A stretch of 64,000 nucleotides of DNA, taken from Thecaphora thlaspeos (taxonomy: Eukaryota > Basidiomycota > Ustilaginomycetes > Urocystidales > Glomosporiaceae). Below the pieces are notes generated by a model that was not told the origin of the DNA, searched no databases, and saw nothing but the letters and a program-made list of their open reading frames with translations. Positions 11,073 through 22,900 of the stretch are shown here, one piece after another (the stretch's first letter is position 1; the number at the start of each line of letters is the position of its first letter). Position numbers and translations under genes: made by a program. The stretch is from assembly GCA_900291925.1 (NCBI GenBank), contig UWYS01000020.1:186001-250000 (forward strand), in the 5' to 3' direction.

Positions 11073-12058
11073 TTGCGGCGGCTGTGCAGAATGCTTCGAA
11101 GCGATGGGACAGTCGTTGCGGCCGTTGGATGGTGACCGAGTGGTGGCCGAGTGGTGACCGAGAGGCACTCAGGACGGGGCAGCAGAATTGGCCATAGCTT
11201 GTCATTGAAGGAGCGGCGCCAGGCTCGAGTCGGGTCGGGTCGGAGGGATGTACGGAAGACGGAAGAAGGAGTGGCGATACTGTACTGTACTGTACTGATA
11301 TCTAGATGGCCATGACCTTACCGTGAAGGATGCAAGAGGAGGGAAAGGGGCGTGTTGAGATTAGTGGCGGTGATTCTTTTTGTTGCTCGACCGAGTGAGC
11401 GTGCGGTGTCGGAAGAAGCAAAGAAGAAGGCCGAAGCGCGCCAGAGATTGCCGGGGACGGTCGACGCGCGCTCTCCGCCTGTCGTTTGACAGCGGCGCCG
11501 GCAATAGGGTGACAGGCAGGCGGAGGCGAGCACCGAGTGGATGGCCACCGGCGTTTCTCTTCCCCGCACTTCAGACATGCAGACAGGCCCGTGCCAGGCG
11601 GAGAACAGGAGAGTGAGAAGAGAGAAAAAGAGAGAAAAGTGTGAGAGAGGGGGAGAGAGTTTTCCGAGCCGGCGAGGTAAGTAGCGCTGGCGTTGGCTGA
11701 GGTCCCTGCACCGGCGAGCTCGCCCAGGCCACGCCACGTCGCTCGAGAATGCCGGTCAGCTCAGCGCACCCTGGCTGGCTGAGAAGTGGCCCGAGAGCAC
11801 GCCGCCACGACCTCGCCTCCAGGAGAAGGCCGAAGGCGCGCCCCGTGCGAAGAGCAACGACAAAATCGTTGCTGCCTGCTGCCAGCCTCAGCCTGCTCGA
11901 GATCTTGGGCGCCGTATAAAGCACGGCCGCCTCGAGCTCAGCGGTGGCAGCAATATGGCCTCCCTCGTTTTCCCCCGCACAGAAGCTCCCTGCCTCTTTT
12001 CCCTCCAACCCGACCCGCCCCCATCCCCTCCCCACCCCTTTCCAGCTGACTCGCAACC
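11073..12058. other. Intergenic region upstream of the 12-kb dehydrogenase
   Basis: About 1 kb that should contain the promoter of the dehydrogenase at 12059. There is a short tactg repeat at 11280-11297, a purine-rich ga/aga stretch at 11600-11665, and a TATA-like gtataaag at 11914-11921, 138 bp before the start codon. No gene seen. Confidence 0.45.
11914..11921 (+). promoter_or_regulatory. TATA-like element
   Basis: gtataaag, 138 bp upstream of the dehydrogenase start codon, in a GC-rich surrounding where such a motif is uncommon. Function is inferred from position only. Confidence 0.4.
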
Positions 12059-13337
12059 ATGGCTCCCGTCGCCGACGCCCCGCTCTCCAACATGTCCGAG
12101 CTCAAGGAGAACATCGCCCTCCTCGCCACATCCAAGAAGGAGCTCGAGCTCGTCCGCTTCCCCGCCGAGAAGCCCGGCCCGGGCCAGGCCCTCGTCCACG
12201 TCCGCGCCACCGGCATCTGCGGCAGTGACGTCCACTTCTGGAAGCACGGCGGCCTCGGTCCCTGGAAAATTGACGGCTGCGTCGGCCTCGGCCACGAGTC
12301 GGGCGGTGTCGTCATCGCCGTCGGCGAGGGCGTCGACAACGTCAGGGTCGGCGACAAGGTCGCCATCGAGCCCGGCGTCCCCTGCTTCAAGCCTACGTGC
12401 AAGTTCTGCCTCAAGGGCAAGTACAACCTCTGCCCCACCGTCGACTTCTACTCGGTGCCCCCGCGCGACGGCACCCTCAGGAGGTACCACCTCCACCCCG
12501 CCGGCTGGCTCCACAAGGTCCCCGAGTCGATGAGGTGAGTTGCGTGTGCCGGCGCTTGCTACCTCTGCGTCCCGAGGCGTGGTCCTGCTCCCTGGCCCCT
12601 GCCCCGCTGACCTTTTTCATCCGTCCTCCCTTTTTCTTCTGTCCTGCCCTTTCCCCGTCCTCCGCCCTGCTAGCTTCGAGGAGATCGCCCTCCTCGAGCC
12701 CCTCTCGGTCACCCTGCAGGCGACACTGCAGGCCGAGATCAAGCTCGGCATGCCCGTCCTCATCACGGGCGCCGGCCCCATTGGCGTTGTCCAGCTCCTC
12801 TGCGCCAAGGCGGCGGGCGCGACGCCCATCGCCATCACCGACGTTGTCACGGACCGCCTCGAGTTCGCCAAGAAGCTGGTCCCGGAGGTGCTCACCTACC
12901 AGATCGACACCAAGAAGAACTCGCTCGAGTGTGCGCAGGAAATCATCGGCATGTTTACCGAGGCGTGCGGCTTCGTCTCGGGGACGGGCAACGACATCAT
13001 GCCCGCCGTCACGATGGAGTGCACGGGCGTGCAATCGTCGGTCCACACGGCCGCCTACGCCACCGAACCGACGGGTCTCGTATTCGTCATTGGCGTCGGA
13101 GCCAACTTCCAAGAGATCCCCTTTATGCACCTCAGCACCAACGAGATTACGCTCAAGTTCCTCTTCCGCTACCGAGACACGTGGCCGCGCGCCATTCGTC
13201 TCGTAGCGAGTGAAAAGCTGGACGTCAAGCAACTCGTCACGCATCGTTTCCCCCTCGAACAGGCAAAGGACGCAATGATCCACGCCGCGGACCGTAGCGT
13301 ACCTTCATGCAAGACGATCATCTTTGACGATGCGTAA
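12059..13337 (+). CDS. Zinc-dependent polyol dehydrogenase, L-arabinitol 4-dehydrogenase-like
   Basis: Medium-chain NAD(H) dehydrogenase that oxidises a polyol to a ketose; closest by eye to fungal L-arabinitol 4-dehydrogenase, with xylitol or sorbitol dehydrogenase as alternatives. Exons 12059-12534 and 12674-13337 encode 379 residues; the junction reads ESM-SFEEIALLEPLSV. Catalytic zinc ligands are in GICGSDVHFWKHG and GHESGG. The Rossmann motif ITGAGPIGVVQ is followed by an Asp (ITDVVTDR) that favours NAD over NADP. The structural zinc lobe has four cysteines spaced C-x4-C-x2-C-x7-C, two residues longer in the first gap than the usual C-x2-C. The ending THRFPLEQAKDAM matches arabinitol dehydrogenases. 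Expected role: fungal pentose catabolism in the cytosol. Confidence 0.88.
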
Positions 13338-13370
13338 ACGCCGACGTCGAAACAGAGTTGAACAAGGAAC

Positions 13371-13376
13371 AATAAA
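13371..13376 (+). terminator. AATAAA polyadenylation signal-like hexamer
   Basis: Canonical hexamer 34 nt past the stop codon of the dehydrogenase, a plausible 3' end position. Confidence 0.5.
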
Positions 13377-13775
13377 ATATTGACATTGTAATATCTCGGG
13401 GGGGGGGGGTTTCCTTCCCTACGTCTCTTTTAGAATGGTAGTGTTAGGTCCTTTCTGTCACCGGAAAATTTGGCCTATTTGTCTTGTCTCTACTCTCACA
13501 CCTTCCGGCAAGCTCGAGTGATCTTGAAGTGGTATAATCATGACATTATCCGTGATGGAAGAGGAGCGAGAAGGATCGGTTCGATGTTATGTCGTCACTT
13601 GTACGACTTTCGTTGACGGGAGGCGATGACGAGCAACTCGTACTTTTTCAAGGGTAGGTATGATGGATGGTCTATTAGACATGGCATAAAGGATGAAAGA
13701 AGGATGAGGAGTCAAGGGCAGCCGAATCTAGCGTACAGAGAGACACGAGGAAGAAGGTAGTAGTTTGTAGTTACG

Positions 13776-13824
13776 AAAAAGAAAAAAAAAAAAAAAAGAA
13801 AAAAGAAAAAAAAGAAAAAAAAAA
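13776..13824 (+). repeat. A-rich tract (A runs with single G)
   Basis: 49 bp of A runs broken by single G residues, 90 bp past the stop of the minus-strand helicase; it reads as a T-rich element in that transcript and may be part of its 3' end signal. Confidence 0.85.
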
Positions 13825-13912
13825 GTCTGATTTCTCGTCGTCGCACGATTGCTTCTCTATCACGAAGCGTATAAATGCCCTTACTCCTCTACTTCGACAC
13901 CCCAACTCCACT

Positions 13913-16900
13913 CTACTTCGCCTTTCCCTGGTTACCCACCATGATCTCCTGCAACCAAGCAGGTTCGAGAAAACTACAAGTTCTTCCGTAGGTTTGGGTG
14001 GTGATAATAACCTCTTCGACGAGGAGAGCCTCCATCTTTCCCGTTGCTGCTGCAGCAGCGCTGGTGGTAATCTGTGCGCCGCGTCTCGAAGCGTGCAAGG
14101 TCGAGCTTGGATGTAGTCGAAAGGGTTGACCGCCTCCCGTCCTCTTCCACGTCCCCTCGGGCGTACGCAGTGCCGCATTCGAAAAGCGTCCCTCCAACAT
14201 GCACTTGCGCAGCTCGATGTAATCCTCCTCGTCCTGTCGCAACGAGTCGGCGGAAGAGGTTGCGTCCATCGTGCTCTTGCGCTCGACAAGCAGTCCAGAT
14301 TTTAGTTCGCGTAGACGAGCGACTTCCGCCGTATCTTCGGCGTGGTGCGAATCGTTTCCATCGCTGTCGTCCGAGTTGGAGGTGGATGCATCGTCTTCGT
14401 CGCCGGCTTTGTGCTGTCGCGCCTTTCGCTTCTCCTGTATGGCGAGCGTGTCGTCGCACGCGATCCCCTGTTGTGCGCAGATCTGCCCCAGCTGCTTGCG
14501 GATGTGCAACACGTTCTTGACTGCGCGCTCGTGGACGAAGTGGTTCTGGCACCACGCCTTGACGTGCTCCCTCGCCTCGACCGCGGCCGTCGCATCGTTG
14601 CCCTTCCTCGTCTCGCCTTCCGACCTCGGCGCCTTGACCTTGGCTCTGTAGATCTTGCGCGCCGCCTCCTGTTCGGCCAGGTAGGCGTACAGGACGTTGA
14701 GCAGCGTAGCGTGGTCGCCGCTCGGATGGACAAAGACCATCTTGGCCTTGTTGCCCTCGTCGCGCTTCTCCGGGTCCGAAGGGTCGAGCAGGACGCTACG
14801 GTCGGCAGAGAGGACGGCGATCATGTCGCGCACCTGCCGTGCGACCTTGGGTCCGCGCTTCGAGGCGGCGACCAGGGCTCTCGCGTAGAAAGGCGCGACG
14901 GGCAGCATGACCATCTTCTGGCCGACGGCAGTGAGGACCAGCTGGGCACTCGGCGCGGCGGCGGCGGCGCCGGTCGTGGCTGGGGCCCGGTTCTTGATCT
15001 CGATGGCGCCGAGCTGGATTAGCTGGATCGCGGCGTCGCGCAGGCCGTGCGAGTCCGGTTGGTCCATCCAGTCGAAGCGATACGGATCCTGGCCCATCGC
15101 GCACAGCTGGAGCACCGCGCCCGCCAGGTCGGTCCGGAGGATCTCTGGCGTCGTGGTGATCGGAAGGGCCTTGAAGGCGTCGTCAGTGTAGAGGCGGTAG
15201 CATTCCCCCGACCGCTCGCGTCCCGCACGACCCGCACGCTGCCTGGCCGCCGACTGCGAGATCTCGTGCGTCTGGAGCGACTCGACGCCCGTCAGCGGGG
15301 TGTAGACCTTTTCCTTGGCCAGACCGCAATCGATGACGTAGATGATGCCAGGGATGGTGATCGACGTCTCGGCGATGTTGGTGGCCAGCACCACCTTGCG
15401 GGTCCGCGGCGGCGTGGGCGCAAAGACCTTGACCGAGGCGGCGGGCCCCAGGGCAGCGTAGAGCGGGGCGATCATCAGGTCGAGCGGGGCGGGGCGCTTC
15501 TCGTGCTCGGCCCACAGAGGCAGGTCGCGCCCGTAGGTTTCGAGCGACTTGGCCAGCGTCTCAATCTCCTCCTGGCCCGTCATGAAGACGAGCACGTCGC
15601 CAGGCGGCCGCGAGACGTGGATCTGCAGGATGGTGCGCAGCGCCGCGTCGGTCCACTCCTGGCTCGGCTCCTCTGTGTGGAAGGTGGTGACGGCGTGCTG
15701 GCGGCCCTTGACGTAGAGGATGGGCACGTCGGCGCGCTTCTTGCTGGCCTCGCGCTGGCCTTGGAGGTTTGGCAGCCGTGTTTCGTCGAGGGCTGCAGAA
15801 GGCGTGGCAAAGAAGTTGGCGAAGGCCTTGGCGTCGAGCGTGGCGCTCATGACGACGATCTTGAGCTCGGTCACCTCTTCCTCGTCGGCGGGCCGACCGC
15901 GTCGGAGCCAGTCGGCACGCAGCGCCTTTCGCTCGCGCTGTATCCGCTTGGCCAGGCCCAACACCATGTCGGTGCGCAAGGTGCGCTCGTGCGCCTCGTC
16001 GATGATGAGCACCGAGTAGCGGGAGAGCAGCGTCGAGCTGACACCGAGCGCGGAGTGCTCCGGCCGCCGCGTCTGATGCTGCTTCTGACCGTTTCTCGCG
16101 TCACAGCTGTTGGCCTTGGCCTTGTCACCATCATCGCCGCCCGCGCCTGCCAGCCGGGAGAAGTCGCCGTTGCCGATCATCTCGCGCAGCACCATTCCGT
16201 CGGTCATGAACTTGATTCGCGTCCGCTTGCCTGTCCTGTCGTCGAAACGGATGGAGTAGCCGACGAGACCTGGTGCCGCGTCCTTGGCCTTGCCCTTTGC
16301 GTTGGAAAGGTCGTGCAGCGCTCGGCTGGCTGGATCGGGGCAGCCCATTTCGACGGCAACCCTGCGTGCGAGCGAGGTGGCGGCGACACGACGCGGCTGT
16401 GTGACGCCGATGATCTGTACGGGCTTACTTTGTGTGAAGCCGGCTTCGAAGAGGAACTGCGGGATCTGGGTCGTCTTTCCGCTGCCGGTCTCTCCGAGAA
16501 TGACGACGGTGTCATTGTGGCGAACGGCGTCGACGATGGCGTGCTTGGCTGCCCAGATGGGGAGGTTTTTTCGCGACTCGAGGATGAGGGGATGGACATT
16601 GGGCAGCATGTTGGCGAGGTGTGGCAGGCGCGACGACCGAGGGGCGGCGGGGTTGGCGGTTGCGCTGGCGCTGGCGCTGTTAGACGCATTGGGGATGGGA
16701 GAGAGGGAGGAGGATGTAGATGGCGAGGATGGCAGGAGGAATAGGGCGGGATCATTGGCGTACTTGCTCTTGTTGCTCTTTTTCATCATCTTGGAGGGCG
16801 ACGCGAGAGGTGAGCCGTGGTTGGAGGCGGCGATGCGTGGGGAGCTGGAGGACGAGGAGGACGAGGCAGCGTTGAAGCGCTCGAAGGGCCGTTTGGAGAG

Positions 16901-16924
16901 GGCGGAGAGACGGTCGCTGGGCAT
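13913..16924 (-). CDS. DHR2: DEAH-box RNA helicase, Dhr2/DHX33-like
   Basis: ATP-dependent RNA helicase of the DEAH/RHA class, probably nucleolar and acting in small-subunit ribosome assembly. One exon, 1,003 residues; start at 16924 (MPSDRLSALSKRPFERF) because sequence upstream in frame is low-complexity. In order: Ser-rich N-terminal tail, motif I GETGSGKTT, Ia TQPRRVAA, motif II DEAH in VLIIDEAHERT, motif III SAT, motif VI QRAGRAGR, then HA2 and OB-fold regions, with AWCQNHFVHERAVKNVLHIR typical of Dhr2/DHX33. About 50 extra residues, low in complexity, sit between motifs Ib and II, and another Lys/Asp/Ser-rich insertion lies near the C-terminus. Assignment to Dhr2 rather than another DEAH paralogue rests on the HA2/OB region and is less certain. 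Confidence 0.88.
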   Translation of the reverse strand: MPSDRLSALSKRPFERFNAASSSSSSSSPRIAASNHGSPLASPSKMMKKSNKSKYANDPALFLLPSSPSTSSSLSPIPNASNSASASATANPAAPRSSRLPHLANMLPNVHPLILESRKNLPIWAAKHAIVDAVRHNDTVVILGETGSGKTTQIPQFLFEAGFTQSKPVQIIGVTQPRRVAATSLARRVAVEMGCPDPASRALHDLSNAKGKAKDAAPGLVGYSIRFDDRTGKRTRIKFMTDGMVLREMIGNGDFSRLAGAGGDDGDKAKANSCDARNGQKQHQTRRPEHSALGVSSTLLSRYSVLIIDEAHERTLRTDMVLGLAKRIQRERKALRADWLRRGRPADEEEVTELKIVVMSATLDAKAFANFFATPSAALDETRLPNLQGQREASKKRADVPILYVKGRQHAVTTFHTEEPSQEWTDAALRTILQIHVSRPPGDVLVFMTGQEEIETLAKSLETYGRDLPLWAEHEKRPAPLDLMIAPLYAALGPAASVKVFAPTPPRTRKVVLATNIAETSITIPGIIYVIDCGLAKEKVYTPLTGVESLQTHEISQSAARQRAGRAGRERSGECYRLYTDDAFKALPITTTPEILRTDLAGAVLQLCAMGQDPYRFDWMDQPDSHGLRDAAIQLIQLGAIEIKNRAPATTGAAAAAPSAQLVLTAVGQKMVMLPVAPFYARALVAASKRGPKVARQVRDMIAVLSADRSVLLDPSDPEKRDEGNKAKMVFVHPSGDHATLLNVLYAYLAEQEAARKIYRAKVKAPRSEGETRKGNDATAAVEAREHVKAWCQNHFVHERAVKNVLHIRKQLGQICAQQGIACDDTLAIQEKRKARQHKAGDEDDASTSNSDDSDGNDSHHAEDTAEVARLRELKSGLLVERKSTMDATSSADSLRQDEEDYIELRKCMLEGRFSNAALRTPEGTWKRTGGGQPFRLHPSSTLHASRRGAQITTSAAAAATGKMEALLVEEVIITTQTYGRTCSFLEPAWLQEIMVGNQGKAK

Positions 16925-17267
16925 TGTGGTGAGGTGGTGTTGGCGCTTGGCGAGTCTACTGGTTGGTGGAGTAGGGTTGGGAAGGAGGATGAGGTGGTGG
17001 TGGTAGAGGGGCAAGGGGATGGGACGAGGGACGCCCAACCCAAAGAAAGGGACCCAAAGCAAAAACAAAAAGGCGCCGAAAAAGCGCCGCGTTGCTTGGC
17101 CGATTCCCGAGCATGCGCGCAAGGTGCGCTCCTTTTCAGCGTCAGCGTCCCACCTCCTTCTCCTTCTCTTCCTCCACCACCCTTGCCCCCCCCCCCGCAA
17201 CCCTCATCATCGTCGCCACCTCGCCGCACTCCATCTCGCACACTCCACAGCTTGCACGCACGCCACC
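16925..17267. promoter_or_regulatory. Bidirectional promoter, helicase / mitochondrial methyltransferase
   Basis: 343 bp between divergent start codons. It contains a C11 run near 17188-17198 and pyrimidine-rich leader sequence before the methyltransferase ATG (ccaccATG context). No specific sites recognised. Confidence 0.45.
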
Positions 17268-19442
17268 ATGTCGTGCCGCCGCGCCAGACGCCACCTCCTC
17301 GCGGCTAGATCCAGCTCCAGCTCCAGCTCCAGCTCCGCCACCACCACCACCCTGCTGCTCTCCCTCGCACCGCCGCCCCCTCGACCCCTTCCCGCGATCA
17401 GACGCAGCACCCACCGCCCCGCCGCCTCACACTCCCCACCGACATCCTCCACTGCAGCCACCCGTCACTTTTCCACCGCCCGCCCCTCGCTCACCGACCA
17501 CGAGGACAAGTGGACTCGCCACCGCACCCAGTACAACTACGACCCCTTCACCCTCCACCCCTCCTCCTCCCACCTCGCCTACCCACTCGTCACCGCTTCC
17601 GACCTCGCCAAGTCCTCCACCCGTCCCCGCGGCGTACGTATGCTCGCCCGCGACTTTATCCACGACTCCCTCTACAACCCGTACTACGGCTACTTTTCAA
17701 GGCAGGCCGTCCTCCTTCCAGAGGCACAGAGCGCTCTCAACAATGCCTCCTCCTCCTCCACCTCCCCCCCTACCAAAGACAAAGAACAAGGACGAGCCAC
17801 AGCCACCGTCATGGATCGACCCGAACGCTTCGACTTCAGCTCGATGGCCTCCGAGTCCGACTTTCTGCGCGCCGTGCAGAAGCGCTACACCGACTTTGAG
17901 GAAAAGTTCGATGCCGTCGTCGATGCGCGCCAGTGCGAAAAGCAAGACGAGACCGAAGCGCAAGAGAGCCAGCAGTTTGCCTTTGCAGAGAGGGAAGAAC
18001 GTCGACGTCATCGTCGCTCCACCCAACCCTCCTCCTCCTCCTTGTCAGCATCGCCAGGCAAGCCGGTAGCCAGCTACTCTGCCCAAGGTCTCAAAGCGGC
18101 CCAGTCTCGCAGTCGCATGCTACTGCGCAAGACCAAGGAAGGCGTACAGGATAGCGAGGTACAGACCATGGCTGCGAAACAGGTCTGGCACACACCTACG
18201 CAGATCTTCCAACCTTACTACGCCCGCGCCATCGCGCGCTACCTCGTGGCCGAGTACAAGCTCCAGCTCTACCCCTACGACGACCTCGTAGTCTACGAAC
18301 TTGGTGCCGGGTCCGGGGCGCTCGCGCACGACGTGCTCGACTACCTGGCAGAGGAGGAGCCCGAGATCTACAGAAGGACGAGATACAAGATCGTAGAGAT
18401 CTCCCTAAGGTTGGCAGGCGAGCAGAAGAGGAGGCTGAAGCATTACGTAGAGAACGGCACGGTAGAGGTGGTCAATAGGAGCTTCCTCGAGTGGAACGAA
18501 GACGTGCCCGAGCCGTGCTTTGTGGTGGCGTTGGAGGTCCTGGTGAGTCCTTGACTTTGCTCGACGAGCTTCAGCAGCATGGGTTAGGGAGTGTTTGGGT
18601 TTCAGCTGACCCGTCGTTGACCCTCCCCCCCGACATCTCCTGGCCCGCCATCACCACAGGACAACCTGGCACACGACGTCATCCGCTACTCGACCTCTAC
18701 GCTGGAGCCGTACCAAGCGCTCGTCTCGATCGACGAGACGGGGGACATGCACGAACTATGGGAACCCCTATCGGATCCACTGATCAAGCGATACCTCTCA
18801 CTTCTCCACACAATCTACCCCTCGACGGTCTCGTTACCACTTGCGGCCTCATCCACACTTCTTCGCTTCATCCCGAGCTCACTTGCAGCGCACATACCCT
18901 TCTACCCCAACCTGACACCACCACACTACCTCCCCACCGGCTCTCTCCAGATGATGGACATCCTCCGACGACATTTCCCACACCATCGTCTCGTCATATC
19001 CGACTTTGACTCTCTACCCGAATCATGTCAAGGTATAGATGCGCCAGTCGTTCAAACGAGGTACAAAGGAACAATGGTACCCGTATCGACCTACATGGTT
19101 CTTCAAGGGTTCTTTGACATTTTCTTCCCTACGGATTTTCCTACCCTCAAGCAAGTCTATCAGAGGGTAATGAATCTATCCCATCGTGGTGGCGGTGGTG
19201 GTGGTAGTTACGATGATGGAAGGAGGAATTTGGGAGGGGATTACTTTTCTTCCATGTCTTTCAGATCGAACATGATGACAGCAGGAGGAACGGGAGGGGG
19301 AACGATAGGAGAGAGGAATGTTAGACTTTATAGTCATGCTGAATTTTTGGAAAGATATGCTGAGACCGATAAGGTCATGCTCAAGGATGGAAGTAATCCC
19401 ATGTTGAGCTGGTATGGGAATGCCAGTTGGTTTTTGTCGTAG
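17268..19442 (+). CDS. NDUFAF7/MidA-family mitochondrial protein arginine methyltransferase
   Basis: S-adenosylmethionine-dependent methyltransferase of the MidA/NDUFAF7 (DUF185) family; the animal member methylates a complex I subunit during assembly. Exons 17268-18542 and 18660-19442 give 685 residues, joined at ALEVL-DNLAHDVI. The first 75 residues are rich in Arg, Ser and Ala with almost no acids, as in a mitochondrial presequence. Family marks: YNPYYGYFSRQA, the SAM-binding VYELGAGSGALAHDVL, SFLEWNEDVP, and the C-terminal segments ISDFDSLPE, KGTMVPVSTYMVLQG and MLKDGSNPMLSWYGNASWFL, the last resembling fungal family members. Two low-complexity insertions (Ser/Thr-rich near residue 165, Gly-rich near 625) lengthen it. 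Whether it serves complex I here is inference. Confidence 0.85.
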
Positions 19443-19943
19443 GAGGCATTCCTTCATCGTCCGGAGGGAGGGAAGGAGAAGCCGATGGTAGCAAGGCTGG
19501 ATCACAGCTCAACATTCAATGTCATACACTACCAGACTACCTCTTCTTAACTCTCCCGAGATCCACTAGGCACCAGCGCAATGCAAAGAAAAAGGGGAAG
19601 AAAAAAAAGAGATGAGATTTTATGGTTCAACTTGCAAAGATAGAGAATGACACGATGGAGTGGATCGAAAAGAGTGTGTGGACCGTTGAGCCGGAGTGAG
19701 AAGGAGAGGGTGGGGTGTTTGTTGCAGTTGGAGAGGTCAAGGCGAGGAGGAGCGGAAGGGGGAGGGTATACAGAGGGTGCAAAGCGCGCGCTCATGTCGC
19801 GCGCCAAGGGAGAGGAGGGGGGAACGAGTCTTGAAAGGGTGCAAAGACGCTTCGATCTAGAGAATCAGGAATGAACAACGATGAAAAGAGGAGCTCACGA
19901 ACGACAACGAGTGTCGAAAAGTCCGTGAGGCGACACCTTCGCC
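19443..19943. other. Convergent 3' region
   Basis: 501 bp between the stop codons of two converging genes. Purine-rich on the plus strand with an A/G stretch at 19590-19612. Nothing else seen. Confidence 0.45.
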
Positions 19944-22900
19944 TCACGCCCACCCTCCAGGACGCTGCGAAGCCGAGCGCGGTATCGCATTCCCATACAG
20001 CGATACGAGCGGAGGTTGCTGCGGCATCATAGAAGCTCTCCCAGGTCGACTATTCATCCTCACCGTATGAGAGGCCTGGTACATTTGCTGCTGCTGCTGT
20101 TGCTGTTGGTGGAGGTAGGCTTGGGCTGGCAAGTTAGTCATGCTCATCGAGTGTCCCGCACCGTTGGCGTTGCTGTAGAGGTGGATGTTGGGAGAGGAAG
20201 GTGCCATCGGCATCATCGACGTCCGTCTGGCCGGTGGGACCACGGTCGTGGGCGCGGCGAGCGAGGCGTGGAAGCCGGATGCCATGCTTGGACTGCGGGG
20301 CGGGCAGAGCGCCGAGTGCGTGTTTGAAGCGTGGAGAGCGGGTCGTTGAGGCGACGCCGGCGACGGTGGAGCGAGACAGGCTCGTTTGGCGGTGTCGAGC
20401 TGCTGCTGCTGTTGCTGCAGGTAGGGAGAAGATGCGGCGAGCGACGCCATGCTGCCCCTCTGAGCAGGCATCGTGGGCGGCGGGACCATCATCATCATCG
20501 AGGCGCGCGACCCGCCGTGTTCGGGAACCGCGTAGAGGCCTCCGGCGACTCCAGCGCCGCCGTTGTCGGGTCGCAGGACAGTCTCGCCACCGTGCGGCGA
20601 CAGCTGGGCGAGATTCGAGCTGTGACGCAGCTTGTTGCGCGCGCGACTCCCTGACGTCGCGCCCGGCCCCATTTCGGCGGCGAGGTTCGAGTTGCTGTTC
20701 CGCTTCGACAGACGCGGCTGCGGTCCGACCAGCGGGCTGCCCGCCCCGTAGTTGACCGCCGACAGGAGCACCGACTGGCGCGTGTGCGCCCGCCTCTCCC
20801 TCGCCTCGACCAGCATCTTCTTTGCCTTTTCCTGCATCGCGGCCTGCTCGCGCAGGCCGCGCACCTCGGTCGCCCGCTCCTCTTCCATCCGGCGCGCCCG
20901 CTCCTCAAACTCGCGCCGCTCCTGCTCCTCGCGCTCGCGCAGCTGGTTCTTGAGCTTAAGCTGGGCGATTTCCTCTTCCAGCTTCTGGATCCGCTCCGTC
21001 TCGGCGGCGCGCTGCGCGCGGAAGTCGCGCAGCTGGCCGAGCGGGACGTCTTCCTCCTCGCTCTCGGCATCGCTGGCGGCGCTGTTCCCGTTCGCGCCCT
21101 CGCCCGCTGCAGCGTCTTCGTCCTGCTCGACGAGCGCCGTTACGGCGGAGGCGTCGGTCGAGCCGGTGTTCTGCCTGGTCGGATTCTTGCTGCTTTTCCC
21201 GGCGCCGGCGGTGGTGGGCTGCGGGAAGGCGTCGCCAAATGTCGGGCTGGCCATGGTGGATGGCGACCGCGACACCGAGGCGCCAGGAGACAGCAGCTGC
21301 GGGGGGCGCGACGCCATCCATGGCGGCGGAGCCTTCTTGGACGCCCCCTTCGGTCTGCGCTCGCGAGAGGGCCAACCGTCGTCCATCGTACCGTCCGCCG
21401 AGGCCTGCCTGCTCCGACCGCCGTATGCCGGCTCGTTCGAGGTAAAGACGCGCGAGATCCTCTGGGTCTCGCGCCGGCGGAACTTGGTGGGCACGGGCGT
21501 CTCCAGCCGGCGCTCCTCTTCGATCGACGGTAGCCCGGCGAGCAGGCGGACGCGCGGGGAGAACGAGATCGGCTGCGGATCGACCTTGGTCTCGCGGATG
21601 ACGGGCAGCACGCTGCCGACACCGATCTCGACGTCGCGAGCCGGGACGACGACGTCACCGGGCAGGCAGCTGTCCTCGGTGTAGAAGACGCTGCATCGCT
21701 CCAGGAAGCCCGGCCTGCAAGCCCAGACGATCATGCCGTTGTGGTCCGGGTCCGACTGAGCACCGCCGATCTTCTGACCCGGCGGCAGGCCGACGATGCC
21801 GCTCAGCCTTCGCGACGATGCAAGGTCAGCGTCGCCAACACCGACGCCGTTGCCTGTCTTTGCGCCCTGCTGCTGCGACGGAGCCGCCGCCGGGGACAGG
21901 TTGGGCGTCATGATGGGCGGGCGTGCGAGGGCCTCCGGGTTGACCATCTGACGCTTGGCAAGCGCAGTCCGAATCACATCGGGCGAGACACTCTCGGTGC
22001 TGTATTTGCGCTGGAACCACGAGATCTCGACCTCTTGCTCGATAGGCAGTGAAAGCTTCTTTAGCTTGCGCATCACGATCGTCCGCCCCACGGCCGCATG
22101 GAGGCTGCGCGAGACGCCGAGCGTGCTGGTGTGGTGGCGCAGCGCACCCTCGCCGTTGATGGATCGCGGGAAGCGGAGCTCGGCCTGGGACCGATTGAGG
22201 CCGCCGGGCGCCTCGGCGAGCGAAGGGACCAGCAAGGGCGCGAGGTACGGGTGAACCTTGAGCAGCGTGCACGTGTAGAGCGACCGCTTAGAGGGTGTGT
22301 CGAGGCCGGGGGGCCCGGGTCGTAGGACGACGTACTCTTCCTCGTCGTCTTTCTGCTCCTGGACCGCCCCTTGCACCGTCGCATCGTTGGCCTTGTTGCG
22401 CCGCTGCTGCTGCTCCAGGGGAACGGCCATGGATGGTGGCATCTTGGTCTTGCTCTTGGCCTTGTCCTTGGCGAGGGAGGAAAAGTACGAGATAGTCTGC
22501 TTGGACGACGACGGCGGCGCGCTCGACGTGGGCGAGACGGGCGTCGTCGGCGAGAGGGGCGGGGTGACTTTCGCGTCCATCTCGTCCTCGCCGTAGTTGT
22601 CCTCGGAGTCGTCCGAGTCGCGGCGGAAGAGGCCGGGCCGCAAGTAAAGCGGCCGCACCGTCTTTGTCCGGTAGGTCGGTCCGACGCTGAGCTCCTCGGC
22701 CGCCGCCTCGGTCATGACGAGCTTGCTGTTGCGCCGCTGGATCGACGACGAGGCCGACGTCGCGTAGCCGCCATTGTACTTGAACGAGGCCAGCGAGGTC
22801 GTCGAGAAGCTCGAGGCGCCGCCGAATTCGGTCGTGGTGAAGAGCGAGCTCGAGCGTCGCGGCAAGGGAGCGGCGCGGCCGCCCCTGCTCGAGTAGGCGC

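Larger units (their letters stand above)
13338..13912. other. Convergent 3' region between dehydrogenase and helicase
   Basis: The 575-bp gap between two converging genes contains AATAAA at 13371-13376, a G12 run at 13398-13409 and an A-rich tract with G interruptions at 13776-13824. It is more AT-rich than the flanking coding DNA. No gene seen. Confidence 0.5.
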
